A DNA stretch of 19,175 nt, from the NCBI GenBank assembly GCA_022592435.1, contig JABYQS010000530.1:1-19175 (forward strand), given 5' to 3'. The notes under the pieces are model-generated. The model was not told the origin of the DNA. It ran no database searches and worked only from the letters and a program-made list of their open reading frames with translations. The stretch is from Cerioporus squamosus (taxonomy: Eukaryota; Basidiomycota; Agaricomycetes; Polyporales; Polyporaceae). Positions 7,518 to 18,490 of the stretch are shown here, one piece after another. Each line of letters opens with the position of its first letter. Within the stretch, counting starts at the first letter, position 1. Both the position numbers and the translations under genes were made by a program.

Positions 7518-9270
7518 ATGCAAGGGAGCCTTAATGCGAAGGTGATCAGTAGCTATGCGACCTTGTGAGTACCCTCTCCCGCTGAGGATGTGAGCACCAG
7601 CGATAACTAGGTGCCCTGCGGTTCAGCGTCCAAGGCCAATATTACAGCGTCGGTGCTAGGGGTGAGTCTGCATGTTTACAAGCATACTTCCTCTCATCTC
7701 TTTCCCGCTTCCTCATCAAATAGCCCTCTTTCTTTGGGATTATTTCGTCACCCTCGACCGGGAGGTTGAGTATGTATGGGGCCAGAAGCTCTCCGCGGCT
7801 TCTCTCCTCTTCATACTCAACCGGTATGTCAACCTCTTGATTACTGTCCTCGAGCTCATTGAGCAAGCCCCCTTTCAAACTCCGGAAGTGCGTAACTCCA
7901 CTTAGTCGCATTGCAAGCAACTGACAACCTATCACAGAGGTGTTTCACACTGTGCCCCCATCTTGCGTCCTCTCTGACTAGTTTCCTCTTGTCTAGTTGC
8001 CCTCCGGTGATACGCATCTTACAGTCCCTCTTGATCTTTGCGTCCTTCATCGCCGCCGGTGAGTGCCATAATCATGCGCTCTAATCTCTGAACATTGCCG
8101 AACGCCTGAGTCAGTCTTCGTTACCCTCCGGGTCTACGCAACCTGGTCTCGAGACTGGCGTCCGGCACTTCCGGTTCTTGCTCTGGCTTTACTAACACCA
8201 GCAGCAAACATGGTACGTCCCACGCTCTTATGTCCTTGCCTCGACTCCCGCAGCTGACGTCGCCCCCCTCCATATCTAGTACATAGACATCATCGGGACG
8301 CCCATCCCCGCTCCCCGACCATCAGTAGGCTGCGCCATCCGGACGAACATCGACCCTGGCGTATATAGCAAGTGAGTACAGCATGTAGATGAACGCCTGT
8401 TGCCGGAAGCTGCGTGTTGATCGCACTTTCAGGAGTAAGCAGTTGACTGACAATCATGTTTCGTGTTGGTGAGGCGTGCTCATGGCCAAATTAGTTGTCA
8501 TCGCCGAGCGCGCAACGACAACAGCATACGACTTCTTGATACTGCTGTTCACGCTAATGAAGACTACCAAGGTCCGGAATGAGGCATTGTCTCTAGACGT
8601 ACATCCGAGTTTAATGGTGCTACTCCTGCGAGACGGTGTGTTCTCTCTTTGTAGTTGGGATTACTGAACATCCTCCTGACGCATTGTCCCAGGCACCGTG
8701 TACTTCTTGTGAGTTCCGGCTTTGTCTACAATCGTTGTCACTCAAAATAACCCTCCCTTAGATTGCTACTAGTAATGAATATCGCGCAGATAATCGTTGC
8801 CGCAGAAGTTCTAGTACGTCAACCTTCCTTGCAACGACCTCTGTCACTAGGTCTGACGATAGCAACTCCTAGGGCAACAACTTCATTGCATTCTTCATCT
8901 CTCCGTAAGCACGATGCACCGTTTTCTTCTACGCCCCGAGCCGTCCTAACTGCGTTGCTTCTATAGACTCACATCGATCCTCATTACGCGCTTCCTGCTC
9001 AACCTTCGACAGCTCGCGCATTCGTCCGAGCGCACCGGGCGAATGGACACCACCGAATCCGCTGTCATCTCAACGGGGTTCCCCACTATGCACATTTCCG
9101 TGGATATCCTGGGCAACATGGGAGCGCCACTCAGATCGGGATTCGACGGAGACACTACGGAAGAATCATTCGTGGAGAAGTTGCAGTACGGGGACGAGCC
9201 TCTCTTGGCGGGCCTTGTAAAGGTCGAAGACGTACGACAGGAAGAGGTGGAGATGGAGCGCTTCGTTTAG
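7518..9270 (+). CDS. DUF6533 multi-pass membrane protein
   Basis: Thirteen exons: 7518-7564, 7627-7661, 7724-7887, 7938-7951, 7997-8058, 8115-8212, 8280-8371, 8433-8434, 8495-8635, 8693-8708, 8762-8813, 8873-8904, 8967-9270; total 1059 nt, 352 residues, all phases close. The N-terminal block (ALFLWDYFVTLDREVEYVWG then LLFILNRYV) is the DUF6533 signature: a first membrane helix, the DREVEYVWG loop, and a second helix with NRY. Later helices include FIAAVFVTLRVYA, LPVLALALLTPAANM, AYDFLILLFTLM, LLLLVMNIAQIIVA and FFISPLTSILITRFLLNLRQ, for about seven in all. The acidic soluble tail is C-terminal. The family's function is unknown. Two points need RNA evidence: a 2-nt exon (8433-8434), and a 45-nt intron (7952-7996) that is also open if retained. 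Convergent with the MFS gene. Confidence 0.88.
8372..8494 (+). other. Tandem introns separated by a 2-nt microexon
   Basis: Intron A (8372-8432, GTGAGT to TTTCAG, 61 nt) and intron B (8435-8494, GTAAGC, GACTGAC branch, ATTAG, 60 nt) each look fully canonical and leave only GA at 8433-8434 between them. Splicing both gives YSKIVIAERATTTAYDF, in frame and family-like. Removing the whole stretch as one GT-AG intron shifts the frame. The single-intron alternative that stays in frame uses a GC donor at 8368 (GCAAGT) and drops two residues. Confidence 0.6.
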
Positions 9271-9641
9271 GGTTCATGTATACTTGTATCTTGGGCCACA
9301 TTTGCGTGCCTTGGTTCTTGGTCTATCGCACGTTGGGTGTTTGGATTGTGATGTACGCGACGCGCTCATGGACATATATTGGTCGTCGTATTCACTTGCA
9401 TTAGATGCGATTATACAGTCACGTACAGGGTACACCGTCACGCAATATGGGTGGTGCCAGCGCACCGAGAATCGCCTCCGGATACCTTCCAGAAGGAGCG
9501 ATGTGTATCCCGCCTCGTCGAGAGATGAAGTTTCCGTATACGGACGTCGTAAGCTCAAACCACATTATGTTGCACGCCATTCCCCATACCATAGCCAACA
9601 GCATCTACCGGATAGAGAAACGATGTCGCGATGAGCGTAGC
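9271..9641. other. Convergent intergenic region
   Basis: These 371 bp separate the stop codons of the DUF6533 and MFS genes and should hold both 3' UTRs. Overlapping frames of up to 116 codons exist on both strands but show no motif, so I treat them as chance. Confidence 0.5.
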
Positions 9642-12320
9642 TCACAACGAGAACCTCGCACGCAGCCACCGTCCCTTGATCTGAAGCACGGGAACGATTA
9701 AGACGAACAGGGCAGCAACGATTCCGGCCTCCGTGCCGAACGCCTGGAGCGCTCCATGTTGCATCACCCAGTCCACCTGGAAGTACGCGACGCCGAACCC
9801 GCCAAGGCTGCGAGCCAAGTTCAACAGAGCTGATATCTCCCCCTAAGAAGCATGTTCTCAGTTCCTCTCCGCGTCCATTTGTGTGCGACTAAGACCCACC
9901 TGATACCTGGGGAAGCAGTCGTTGCAATAGGCGTCTGAGCAGACGACGGGTTAGCGAGTCCACTGCGAGATAGGACACCTAAGTGCATACAGATGGCGGA
10001 GGTGTTGATCATGACGGCGACCCCAGACAGTATCCAGCCGACCACCAGGACGGCGATGTGGAAGTGCGACTGGAACGCCGCACCCTGTAGGGCGAACCCC
10101 ACGACATACAGCGCAACAGCAACGTAACAGGCCCTGGGCGGTGTAAGCTTAGCATCGCTCGAGATACAGAGGACAGCGAGGACGGCGACTAGTCCTCACC
10201 AGAGCCGGCATTCGGCCTCGAATACGCCCTTGTTCCGTTTGACGGCCACCTCCAGCATCCAGTCTAGCATATATCGTCCGCAAATTTCTCCGATGATGAC
10301 CGCGATCTGCGCGGGGTGAGTTAGCATCGTTATCCGTGCTTGCGATCTTGATAATGCCACGTACAATCGAGCTCGCATACGTCGCAGCTATCTGGATCTG
10401 CCCGTACCCGTAACCGTGAGGAGGAGGGAGAGCGAGTATGACGTTGTTCGTGACCTATCGTTTCAATGCGGCGTGCTTAGACGACGCTCTGCTGGAAGGG
10501 CATGACTTACGTGGATTCCGATGCCAAAGCCGAACATGATGGCCTGCCCGATCGGGGCGCAGTCGCTCAGTATCATTGTAGGTCAGTTACGACAGCACGA
10601 AACGGAGACGTACTTCGAACAGAAGCGCAGCTAGGAGGTGAGGTCTCCAACAGACTTCAAGAAAGGAGTACGATATCTCCCTCCAGGACGATCTGTATGG
10701 CGCCATTCGGACCCCGGTGATGCCTATCAGCGTCGCTAGTCGGTAGCGTAGGGTGCGCGTTGGACGATGATGTTCTGCTGGGTTCGCGAGATGACGATCA
10801 TACATCCTATGTCGGATAATCAGCTCAGTACTCTCCAAGGTCGGAGGCGGACGTACGTCTCCTCCATGAAGAATGCTATAAGCATCACTACGGCGAACCC
10901 GAAGAAGGTCCCTATCGCGTAAGACCACCGCCAACTGCCAAGAGTCAGTCTCACACATGCACACATATTTAGTTGGGAGTAAGGGACTCACTTTGCTCTT
11001 GCTACGAGGAACCCAAGGAAGAACGGCGCAAGGTCGGGGGACAGGACAAACCCCATTGTCCAGATATTGAGCTGCAAGAATTGAGTTGTGCTGTAGATGC
11101 GACGGAGACGGGGTTCACGAACCTTGCGAGCTTGTAGGTGCAGTGGGTACATGTCGGTCACGATATAGAGACCCTGTACACTTTGTTCGTCAGGGTGTCG
11201 ATGCCCCGACCTATAAAGACCTTACAGAAACTTGACCGCAGGTCCTGCCAGAGACTCATTAGCCCGATGCGTGGAACCTTGTATGGACAACTTACGCGAA
11301 GAAACCGTTGAGACAGCGCATGGCTGGATACCACCCATAGTCAGCACGCTGTGGGGGCTTCTGGCTACGCGACATACCCGCAGAAGTCGCCAGGTTCGGA
11401 GCAAGCGTGCATCCCACCATAGTTAACACGGAAAGTACCTTCCCCGACGTGTGAAATGGTCAGCTAGATGAGCACGCTTTTCACCAAGGATCCAAGGTCA
11501 CCTGCGACCAAAATAGGATCGGTAGACGACCGTAGCGTCTGATAAGCATCACGAAGAACACCCCGCCCCAGCCTAGGAACCCCGTCAAGACCATATCCTC
11601 AAGGTGCGGGTTGCCAAGTTGGACGCACCTATTAGGAAGATGGCCCAGCTGCGTGGGCAACATGAGTCGATGCAGCCAAGTAACGTCGAAGGTAACGACG
11701 TTCACCTTGAGCCTAGTTGGTTGATCCTGTTCGCAGTAGTGTGAAATTGCTTTGCCATTGCGAAGGCGGAGGCGACGCCTGTCAGAAGGCAAGCGGTTGT
11801 TCGAAACACGATGGGGAAGGACAAGGGAGAAGTACAAACCGATGGAAGAGTTGAAGTCGGGAGTGGTAGCAGCCAATGTTACGATCACAAGTTGGAGCAT
11901 CTTGCGTCTGTTGGACCACTGCAGAGAGGTCCCAGATATATGGCTGACTGCAGGCAATTCGATATAGCACGTACGTTCTGTGGGTCCTCGAGCTCGTCTG
12001 TAGGCTGTGGCCAGAGGATCTTGGATCCGTCCGAAGAGAGCTTGAGGTGTCGAGCGACCTCCTCGCCAAATTCGGCTGGGGCAGCCCTAGGCGTCGATTA
12101 GTGGTAAAGCAGGGTAAAGCTCGGCCGCGAAACCGTAAGATACGAGCTAGGCTTACTTCGGATCCAGGACGAGCCTTCCAGCATTGTGGTCCTGGTACGC
12201 TAGCAAGAACTTGTACACTTGGTCGCGAGTGCCTGGAGCATCGACCGTCTCCTGCACATCTTGCTTGAGGTACTCGATCGCATCCTTCTCAACCGAGGGA
12301 GTATCTGTCCCGAGCACCAT
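9642..12320 (-). CDS. MFS transporter (DHA1-like), 18 exons
   Basis: Twelve-helix major facilitator, probably a proton-coupled antiporter of the plasma membrane; substrate unknown. Exons (minus): 12320-12157, 12086-11975, 11918-11840, 11778-11706, 11628-11502, 11438-11378, 11323-11296, 11244-11226, 11173-11123, 11071-10992, 10934-10857, 10806-10614, 10543-10511, 10454-10365, 10306-10200, 10133-9979, 9934-9900, 9842-9642; 1686 nt, 561 residues, every junction GT-AG and in phase. A soluble N-terminus leads to DELEDPQNWSNRRKMLQLVI, the D-P-x-NW entry to helix 1 seen in fungal DHA1 proteins. LIRRYGRLPILFWSQ is the motif-A loop between helices 2 and 3. A central loop (MYDRHLANPAEHHRPTRTLR) separates the halves, and NLARSLGGFGVAYFQV starts the final helices. 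Start ATG at 12318-12320 (context CTGTCATGG). Exons as short as 19 and 28 nt explain why it appears shattered in single frames. Confidence 0.9.
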
Positions 12321-14761
12321 GACAGATGTTTGACTTTGTGCGAACGAGGAGGCTGCGAAGCGTGGATTGGTCGTAGTGTGTCGTCAGAGTCGTCTGCAGC
12401 GACGATACCATAACATTGAGATAAGTGGCGCTTTTTTCCCCTTGGGCTTGTCTCACGCTGTCCGTTATAAGGTTCGTGCGGGTCCAGGTCTGCACACGAG
12501 AAGACTCAGCTGAGCATAAATAAGCAGAGGGTGCATACTCACGCACCTGGATGACATGATACCAAGAAGGTACTGAGACATCATCAGTAGCGTCTGGACG
12601 TGAGAACACCTGAGGGCATACAATATACTGATTCCGAGCTGGCCTAAGTATTCCGACGCAATGTAGGTCGGAAGAGAAGACCGTCGGGGACCGTCGTCAG
12701 CTTGAATGCTCTTGTGTGCAATGGCTGTTGGACGGACTCCACTGCAGTCACTTCCACACCATGCGGTATGTACATAAGCTCCGCCTCCCAAGTCGTCGAG
12801 TCAAGAGGCATACGTCTGTCGTGCAACTTGCCGGAGCGAGTAGTTATCCTTGAAACTGTGTCCGACGCGTTGAACAATAATTTATTTTGGACCTGCGACC
12901 GACGGTCACTCACCGTCAACTCATAAACCCGGGGAGACGCGACTGAAAGCGGAAATCACAATGACCGACAGTACTTACTTGAGGAGAAGGCCACTCGCAC
13001 CTCGCGAGCGCTGGCGGGTTGTGTGTGGCCAATGGGAAGTCGGACTCGTTTGAAGTAACAATACCATTCTCTCTTCTTCTCCCTGTACGAGATCCTGGGC
13101 TTTGACATCTCCGAATGGCTAGCAGTCCAATATCTGCGCAAGATTATTGCATTCGTTGCTGGTACAGGTGAAGCGTAAAAGAGCTTAAGGGGGTGGAGGC
13201 ACTCCTTGCAGAGACAACGGGAACAAGAAGTTCCGACAACATCCAAACGGTACGTCTTACAGCCGCCTCTGATCCGCAATACAGTGCTCACCCGTCAGAG
13301 TCCCATTCGTCCACATGTCCCAAACTTCAGTGGCTCCTCTCGCGCGTCGCGCACCGTCCTTGCGGAGCTAGGCAGATTGTCAGCAGCTTTGGAATACTGC
13401 ACCGCAGCGCCGCTCTTCGAGTTCGTGCGCGAAGCACCATCCACAGTGGACCGAGCGAGTGAGTGCAAAGCATGTTGAACATGATGAGAGTCGTAGAGGG
13501 CCAGCCGGAAGGCTGTCGTCGTCGTCGAGCACGACGCTGTGCAAACTTTGCACAGAGCGCTTACCGGATCCGTCCTGCCGGATTTGGTAAGTGCCCTGCT
13601 TTCTACTTGAGAAGAGGCGGTCAGTCCGAGAGGACCACGGTTCACGAATACTTATGCCCCCTCTCGTGCGGCGGTGCTCTGTTTTTATAGTGATAAAAAA
13701 CTCATTGGACCCAGGCTGAGCATTCATAACGGCGTGGAAGAGGTCACCCAAGGAGGCTGGAGCATCTGGCAGGCAGTGCGATACGCCGTAACGCCGCTGA
13801 GCGTGTCAGTGCATGCCGACATCGTCTCTTTCGGTGTCGATGATCAAAAAGGACCTTTCCAAAGTATTAGGGCTGTGCCCTCTGCAGTGGTCAAAGGGGA
13901 AGGGAATCTTGACCGCTACACCGTCGAGCGGATACTCAAGCTCAATGCTATGAAGTACACCTGAGGACTGGTTCACTGTGTGCCACGCGCGTTGGCTTAC
14001 TGAGCTATGCGCAATGGGGAGCGTACATACGAGGGCTTCGCGTAGATCGCAGCGCGCGCGTCGCATACGGAGAGTATTTCGCAGGTGCAGCTGGTGCGCT
14101 AGTGCTGTGGGTGCCGCGAAGGGCGTGCATATTCTGCACGTCGGTGCTTCCAAAACAAGGGAGAATCTGCCGTGAATATCCACACTGCGGTAGGGGTACT
14201 CAGCGCACACGAGCACAACGTAGCCGTGGCGGCGAGTGTTGGATAGATTTCGAATAATGGCATGGATGTGATGGAAAATGTCGAGAGGTACGCATTCGTG
14301 CCTCGTAGCTATCAATCACCCTTGTACTGACATGTACGGAGGAAGGCATGGCGTGTAGATCTGGTAGAGGAAGAGACATACCGTGTACCCGCTAGCATTT
14401 GAAACAATCCATTCGACCATTGGCAAGTGGCCGAAGAGTGGCCCGAGCCACCCACCCCTCCGACGCGTATCCCGCTTAGCCTTGCTGTGGTCTCTGCACC
14501 TCCGTCGCGTTCGTCTTCGTGGTTCGGAATGCCAATGGCGCTGTATCTGAGCTCGGGGTCGCTACATCCGATTGACGGCGGAATCCAGCAGCACAGGAAG
14601 AGGAGAAGATATGTAGCCGGCCTCGTAAGTGACGACTGACGAGGTCGGGGATGGGTAGGTGGCCATCGTCGAGGTCGCGAAGCGGCAGGTGAGTCGTCCA
14701 AGCTGAATAGTAAATAGGTCGAGCAGGTCGAGACCGGTGTATCGATTGAGGGCGGTGCGGC
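12321..14761. other. Long region with no recognised gene
   Basis: About 2.4 kb upstream of the MFS gene. Open frames occur on both strands, including 13806-14315 (-, 169 codons), 13206-13478 (+), 14476-14961 (-) and 12644-12919 (-). None carries a motif I recognise, and overlapping frames compete on opposite strands. The most protein-like stretch is plus 13332-13460 (reading VLAELGRLSAALEYCTAAPL), bounded by a CTTCAG acceptor and a GTGAGT donor, so it may be an exon of a small unknown gene. The rest may be decayed or non-coding, with the first few hundred bases acting as the MFS promoter. Confidence 0.3.
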
Positions 14762-14954
14762 ATGGTTGTCGTGGCTCCGGCACAGACAAAGGAACCAAGC
14801 AGGCTACAATTGTCCATGAAAGGCAGCTCGGCGCAGTTCAATTGGTCCGGGAGGAGGGCAAAGCGCAGGCGTCGACTCCAGGAGCCCAAGCGTTGCGTCC
14901 TTTGCGGCAAGGCGGGAGACTTTGGGCCTCCAGAAATATATAAGTGCGGCGAGT
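14762..14954 (+). CDS. Possible exon of a cysteine-rich, basic protein
   Basis: An open frame from ATG 14762 reads a basic run (RRAKRRRRLQEPK) followed by RCVLCGKAGDFGPPEIYKCG, a C-x2-C and later Cys arrangement like the first half of a HIT- or MYND-type zinc finger. A GTAATT donor follows near 14953 and a GACACAG acceptor at about 14991, after which an open frame continues toward 15120, but I could not find the second metal-binding half. It could be a truncated gene, a remnant or chance. The strand and the start are not secure. Confidence 0.27.
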
Positions 14955-15109
14955 AATTCATCCTGGTTCATCGTATGTTGGACTGACACAGAGCCTACGG
15001 GTGGCTCAGGATGAGGGAGAGGCAGCACGGAGATCGGATTGTGCCCGCGCTGTGCCGGTCGACCGGTTCGCGGAGTGGGCCGCTTGGGATGAAACCAAAC
15101 TCGAACACG

Positions 15110-15209
15110 CGCCCTGTTCTCTCATCAACCATCCCTCCTCTCTCACCAACCATCCCCTCACCAGCTACCTCCAGCCTCAAGCCAACCTCCACCGCCAACT
15201 CTGCCCACC
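15110..15209 (+). promoter_or_regulatory. CT-rich leader of the zinc-finger gene
   Basis: The 100 bp before the ATG at 15210 are poor in G and contain repeated CAACCATCCC units (about 15126 and 15147) within a C/T/A-rich strand. CT-rich tracts next to transcription starts are common in filamentous fungi and mushrooms. The start context CCCACCATGG is near-ideal. Confidence 0.5.
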
Positions 15210-16190
15210 ATGGAATTCACGCATTCGTTCCCCAACCACACCGACGAGGCACAAGAGGAGGAACTCCGTCTCCTCTTCGAGTTCACCAATCATTTCGAGA
15301 TCTATGGGCTCCCTCATCCCACGCAGCGCCCACCACAAGCATCAACCTCTGCAGGATTGTTTGGTGCCTCAACGTCGAGGCACAATGAGGTATGTCTACC
15401 TATCCCACATCTATACATATGCATAGTCATGGTTCCCGCACAAGCCGCCTCAGTGTCCCGTGTCGGCACCTGTAAGGCGTTCTGAACGGATCAGAACGAC
15501 GCGGAAGGTGCGTTACAAGAGAATGTCGTTCAATACTGTCACACTGATATATATTCCCTCTACGATTCAGCATGAGGATTTGGGAGAGGACGAGGAGGAA
15601 GCTGGCCCGTCGTCTCGGTCCAAACGTGTTCGCAGGGATGCGGCGCCAATCAAAGCGTCGTCCTCAAGGACGAACAAGAAGAGGCGGGTCGCTCGCTCGA
15701 ACACAGCGACAAAGGGTGCGCGACCCGCCGCGCCCACTCGCGCTCCACGGAAAACACTGTCCGAGGCCGCGCCGTTCATGCGGCATGTCGATTCACAGAC
15801 ACCACGGCCAACATTTCCCTGTTCCATCTGCGCTGCATGCGAGCACTCCTACGGCCAGGCAGAGTCTCCGCTTGTGGACATCGAACACTGGCGCCACGCA
15901 TACGCAAAAGCGGGTGTCGACAAGGGCAACGATAAGGTCCTCACGTGCGCGTCCCCTGGATGTGAATACAAGGGGAAATACACCCTTTTGGAACGTCATT
16001 TCATCGCCAAGCACCTGTGCATAGTGCTCCAGTGTCCCGTTTGCGCGTACGCGCAGTCTCGGACCGATGAGTTTTGGGACCACATGAAGAAGGTGTGTGT
16101 TCAACTGGTCCCGTGTTTCGCATTGGCACAAGTATGTCACTCACGTTGATGCGACAGGTCCACCCAGACTTTAAGGTCAGCAGCAAGTAG
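15210..16190 (+). CDS. C2H2-type zinc-finger nuclear protein
   Basis: Four exons, 15210-15389, 15454-15507, 15571-16092 and 16158-16190, all phase 0 with GT-AG introns of 63-65 nt; 262 residues. The N-terminus is acidic (TDEAQEEELRLLFEF). Basic stretches RSKRVRR (about 93-99) and NKKRRVARS (about 113-121) look like nuclear localisation signals. Two finger-like units follow: C-x4-C-x11-H-x4-H at about 204-226 (CASPGC to HFIAKH) and C-x2-C-x12-H-x4-H at about 233-254 (CPVC to HMKKVH). The second is completed only by the last, 10-residue exon, which supports the splice model. A third cysteine-rich patch (CSICAAC, about 162) lies upstream. Role is probably DNA or RNA binding; the targets are unknown. 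Confidence 0.85.
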
Positions 16191-16806
16191 GTTGCGCTAC
16201 CTTTGACGGACTGTAGTTGGCAAGTCGCTGTGTCGGGATGCATGTGCCAGGGCCCGATAAGATGGATCGAGCCTCGAGTTTGCTGCTGCTAGTTGTGTCT
16301 GTCACTAGTTCTTGCTTGTATCAATGGTAGCCTGAGTGCTTGTGCATGTATTGCTGTATGAATATTTGTATAACATGTAATGGACCAAAGTGAAGGCATT
16401 TGGATTGCTACCTATGGCGAAACTGACTCCGAGAGGCTCGGTTCAAGCTTGACAAGGAACTTGAACCAAGCGTGACTGGTTGGTCACAATGGCTGCACGG
16501 CCACGTGCACCCAACGCGGTGCGTCACCCTGGCCGGTGTCACAGTGGTCCTTCCTTGCGCTCTCGACGTCAAGGCAAACCCCACGAGGGCAGTCGCATTC
16601 TCTTGATCCACCGTCATCTGAACCGAATACAAGTAATGCATAGGCTGCTTACTCTAAGTTGGGCATACTGAAGTCTAACAGAATCTAACCGTGCTGGGGA
16701 TCTCCCTTAGACTCCGAGTCGGACATCGCACGACGAAGATCAACCTCGACCCACCGTTGCGTTTGACCAGTACTTGCACACTGGGAGACCTTACTCGTGC
16801 ATCACG
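16191..16806. promoter_or_regulatory. Intergenic region upstream of snurportin
   Basis: About 600 bp between two genes in the same direction. It must contain the zinc-finger gene terminator and the snurportin promoter. An imperfect inverted repeat GGTTCAAG/CTTGAACC (16440-16447 and 16460-16467) is the only structure I noticed. The open frame on the minus strand (16408-16641) has no domain. Confidence 0.35.
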
Positions 16807-18490
16807 ATGTATAGTGACCGGAAGGCCTCTTTCAAGCTCCCACCTGCAGCGGTGAGATCAAGACAGACCGCACAGGAACTCCGCCGGAACCGAGTTTGTC
16901 TCGAACCACTCTATCTGTGGCGATATGCTGATCGACGGTGCATTCCGCTAGGCACTTGAGGAGCAGAAAACGGGTACGTTTGTCTCTGCCGGCGCGCAGG
17001 ACCCCAATGACTTAGCTTAACAATATCTAGCGACGCGCGGAGCGAATTGACTCTACAAGACAGCTCGACATTTTCGCAGACCTCAGTCTGGGCCAGTCTG
17101 ACGACGAGGCCGATGACGCCGATGGCACGGATAACGTCATCCGCGAAGGGATCTCGCAGTTCGCTACGATGCTCCCGTCGCCTGCGCCACACCCGTCTGT
17201 TCCTGCTCCCAGTGAGTCCGAACAGCCTCCGGCTCCGGAGAGCAGCATGCAGATCCAAGAAAAGAAGCGCAGTAAGAGCAAACGCAAGGGCAAGGGCCGC
17301 GCTGCGCAAAACGATCAGGGTACCCAGACGTCTCGTGGCCACGGCAAACATAAGGGCGGGAAGAACACAAAGCCGAGCAAGTGGGCGGACAAGTGCATGT
17401 ACGCGGAGCTCTTGGAGATGAAGGAGGGCTACGATTCCTCTGGCGATTTGCAGGATGGAATCCCTACAGATATCGAGACGGGATGGTGGCTGTCACGCCG
17501 ATCCCTGTGGGCAAGCGGTGTCTCGCCGTTACCCACCAGGCATCGGGTGTAGCGGGTGTCGGTGAGTGGCTCACATTTTGACGGTAGCGATCGATCGAAC
17601 GGCTCAAAACTGACAGAAACCTGTAGTACCGAATACCACGATCCGCTCTCGTGTGCTCGGAAAGCCCTTGATCAAACCCTTCCCGTCCGTTCTGCCGCCA
17701 CAGACTGTGCTCGACTGCATCCTCGACGATAACTGGCGCGACAACGGCATCTTGCACATTCTGGACGTCATCTCCTGGAAAGGTCAGGACCTCGCCGACT
17801 GCGAGACTCCGTTCAGGTTCGTCTTATCCCCAAGTACCAACTTCTACTGTTGTTCATCCCGTTTCACGATGATCAGGTTCTGGTGGCGCGATACACGTCT
17901 CTCCGAGCTCGACTCCCTCCCGCCACCTCCGAACGCAGCACCATCCACCGCGCAGCCGACCAAATACCAATTCCCGCACCCAACCACGTTCGCGCCCATC
18001 CCCTATCACATCGACACCTCCCTCTCCCATCTGCTCTCCACGCTCGTCCCGCTCACCCGCACCACCCGCACGATCCCGTGACGATCCCCGACAACTCAGC
18101 CCAAGGAACAACCGATGAAGCAGCGATGGACCTCGACAGTGCAGCCCCGCTCGTGCAGCTGCAGACCGTGCAGGCACAGATCCCTTCGGACGGGATGCTC
18201 CTGTATGTCGCGCAGGCGTCGTATGAGCCGGGAACGAGTCCGCTGAGTCATTGGATCCCGCTGGGGCGTACCAAACGAGGGAGGAGCAGCAGCAGAGCGG
18301 GCCGAGCATGGCGGAGAGTCCCTGGATGTGTTTGAACGGTACGTATTCGCTCTTCGTGTGGTATCCAACGTGTGCATATCGGTGCTGATCGGCACATCCC
18401 TCGTCCAGATGTCCGCAGGAGACTCGCTCTAGTGTTTCCAGCTTGCCGGGCGTACCGGAAGTCGAATGGACCTTGAGACCTTGCATATGA
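16807..18490 (+). CDS. Snurportin-1 homologue, frame-disrupted at homopolymers
   Basis: Import adaptor that binds the trimethylguanosine cap of spliceosomal snRNPs and links them to importin-beta. Exons: 16807-16893, 16952-16973, 17031-17561, 17627-17816, 17877-18338, 18409-18490. The N-terminal importin-beta-binding region reads FKLPPAAVRSRQTAQELRRN then ALEEQK and RRAERIDSTRQLDIFADL. A basic, disordered linker follows (KKRSKSKRKGKGRAA). The cap-binding core has KWADKCMYAELLEM, VTPIPVGKRCLAV, TVLDCILDD, ILHILDVISWKGQDLADCET, FRFWWRD, and a late DGMLLYVAQASYEPGTSPLS block. As written the frame breaks four times: AAAA at 16967-16970 (one A too many), GG at 17485-17486 (one G short), CCC at 18075-18077 (one C short), and GGGG at 18263-18266 (one G too many). 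Each single-base change restores family-like sequence. The last exon is the least certain. Confidence 0.82.

Noticed and set aside
8368..8494. Single GC-AG intron in the DUF6533 gene
   Set aside because: It keeps frame and has a good GCAAGT donor, but loses the SK residues expected before the helix and is about twice the usual intron length; kept only as the main alternative to the microexon.
8814..8850. 37-nt intron GTACGT to CACTAG in the DUF6533 gene
   Set aside because: It is too short for splicing and leads to a stop; the 59-nt intron to 8872 gives family-like sequence.
10587..10991. 134-codon minus-strand frame in the MFS gene
   Set aside because: It merges true exon 10614-10806 with intron and wrong-frame sequence; the spliced model gives a continuous transporter.
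11481..11957. 158-codon minus-strand frame at the start of the MFS gene
   Set aside because: Only its two ends match transporter sequence; the middle is intron read-through, and the real start is at 12320.
13806..14315. 169-codon minus-strand open frame
   Set aside because: Longest frame in the unassigned region, but it has no motif, no convincing splice context and is not clearly longer than chance at this base composition.
16440..16467. Inverted repeat GGTTCAAG/CTTGAACC as a terminator or tRNA-like element
   Set aside because: The arms are only 8 bp with a 12-nt spacer, and no cloverleaf can be drawn; fungal polymerase II genes do not use such hairpins to terminate.
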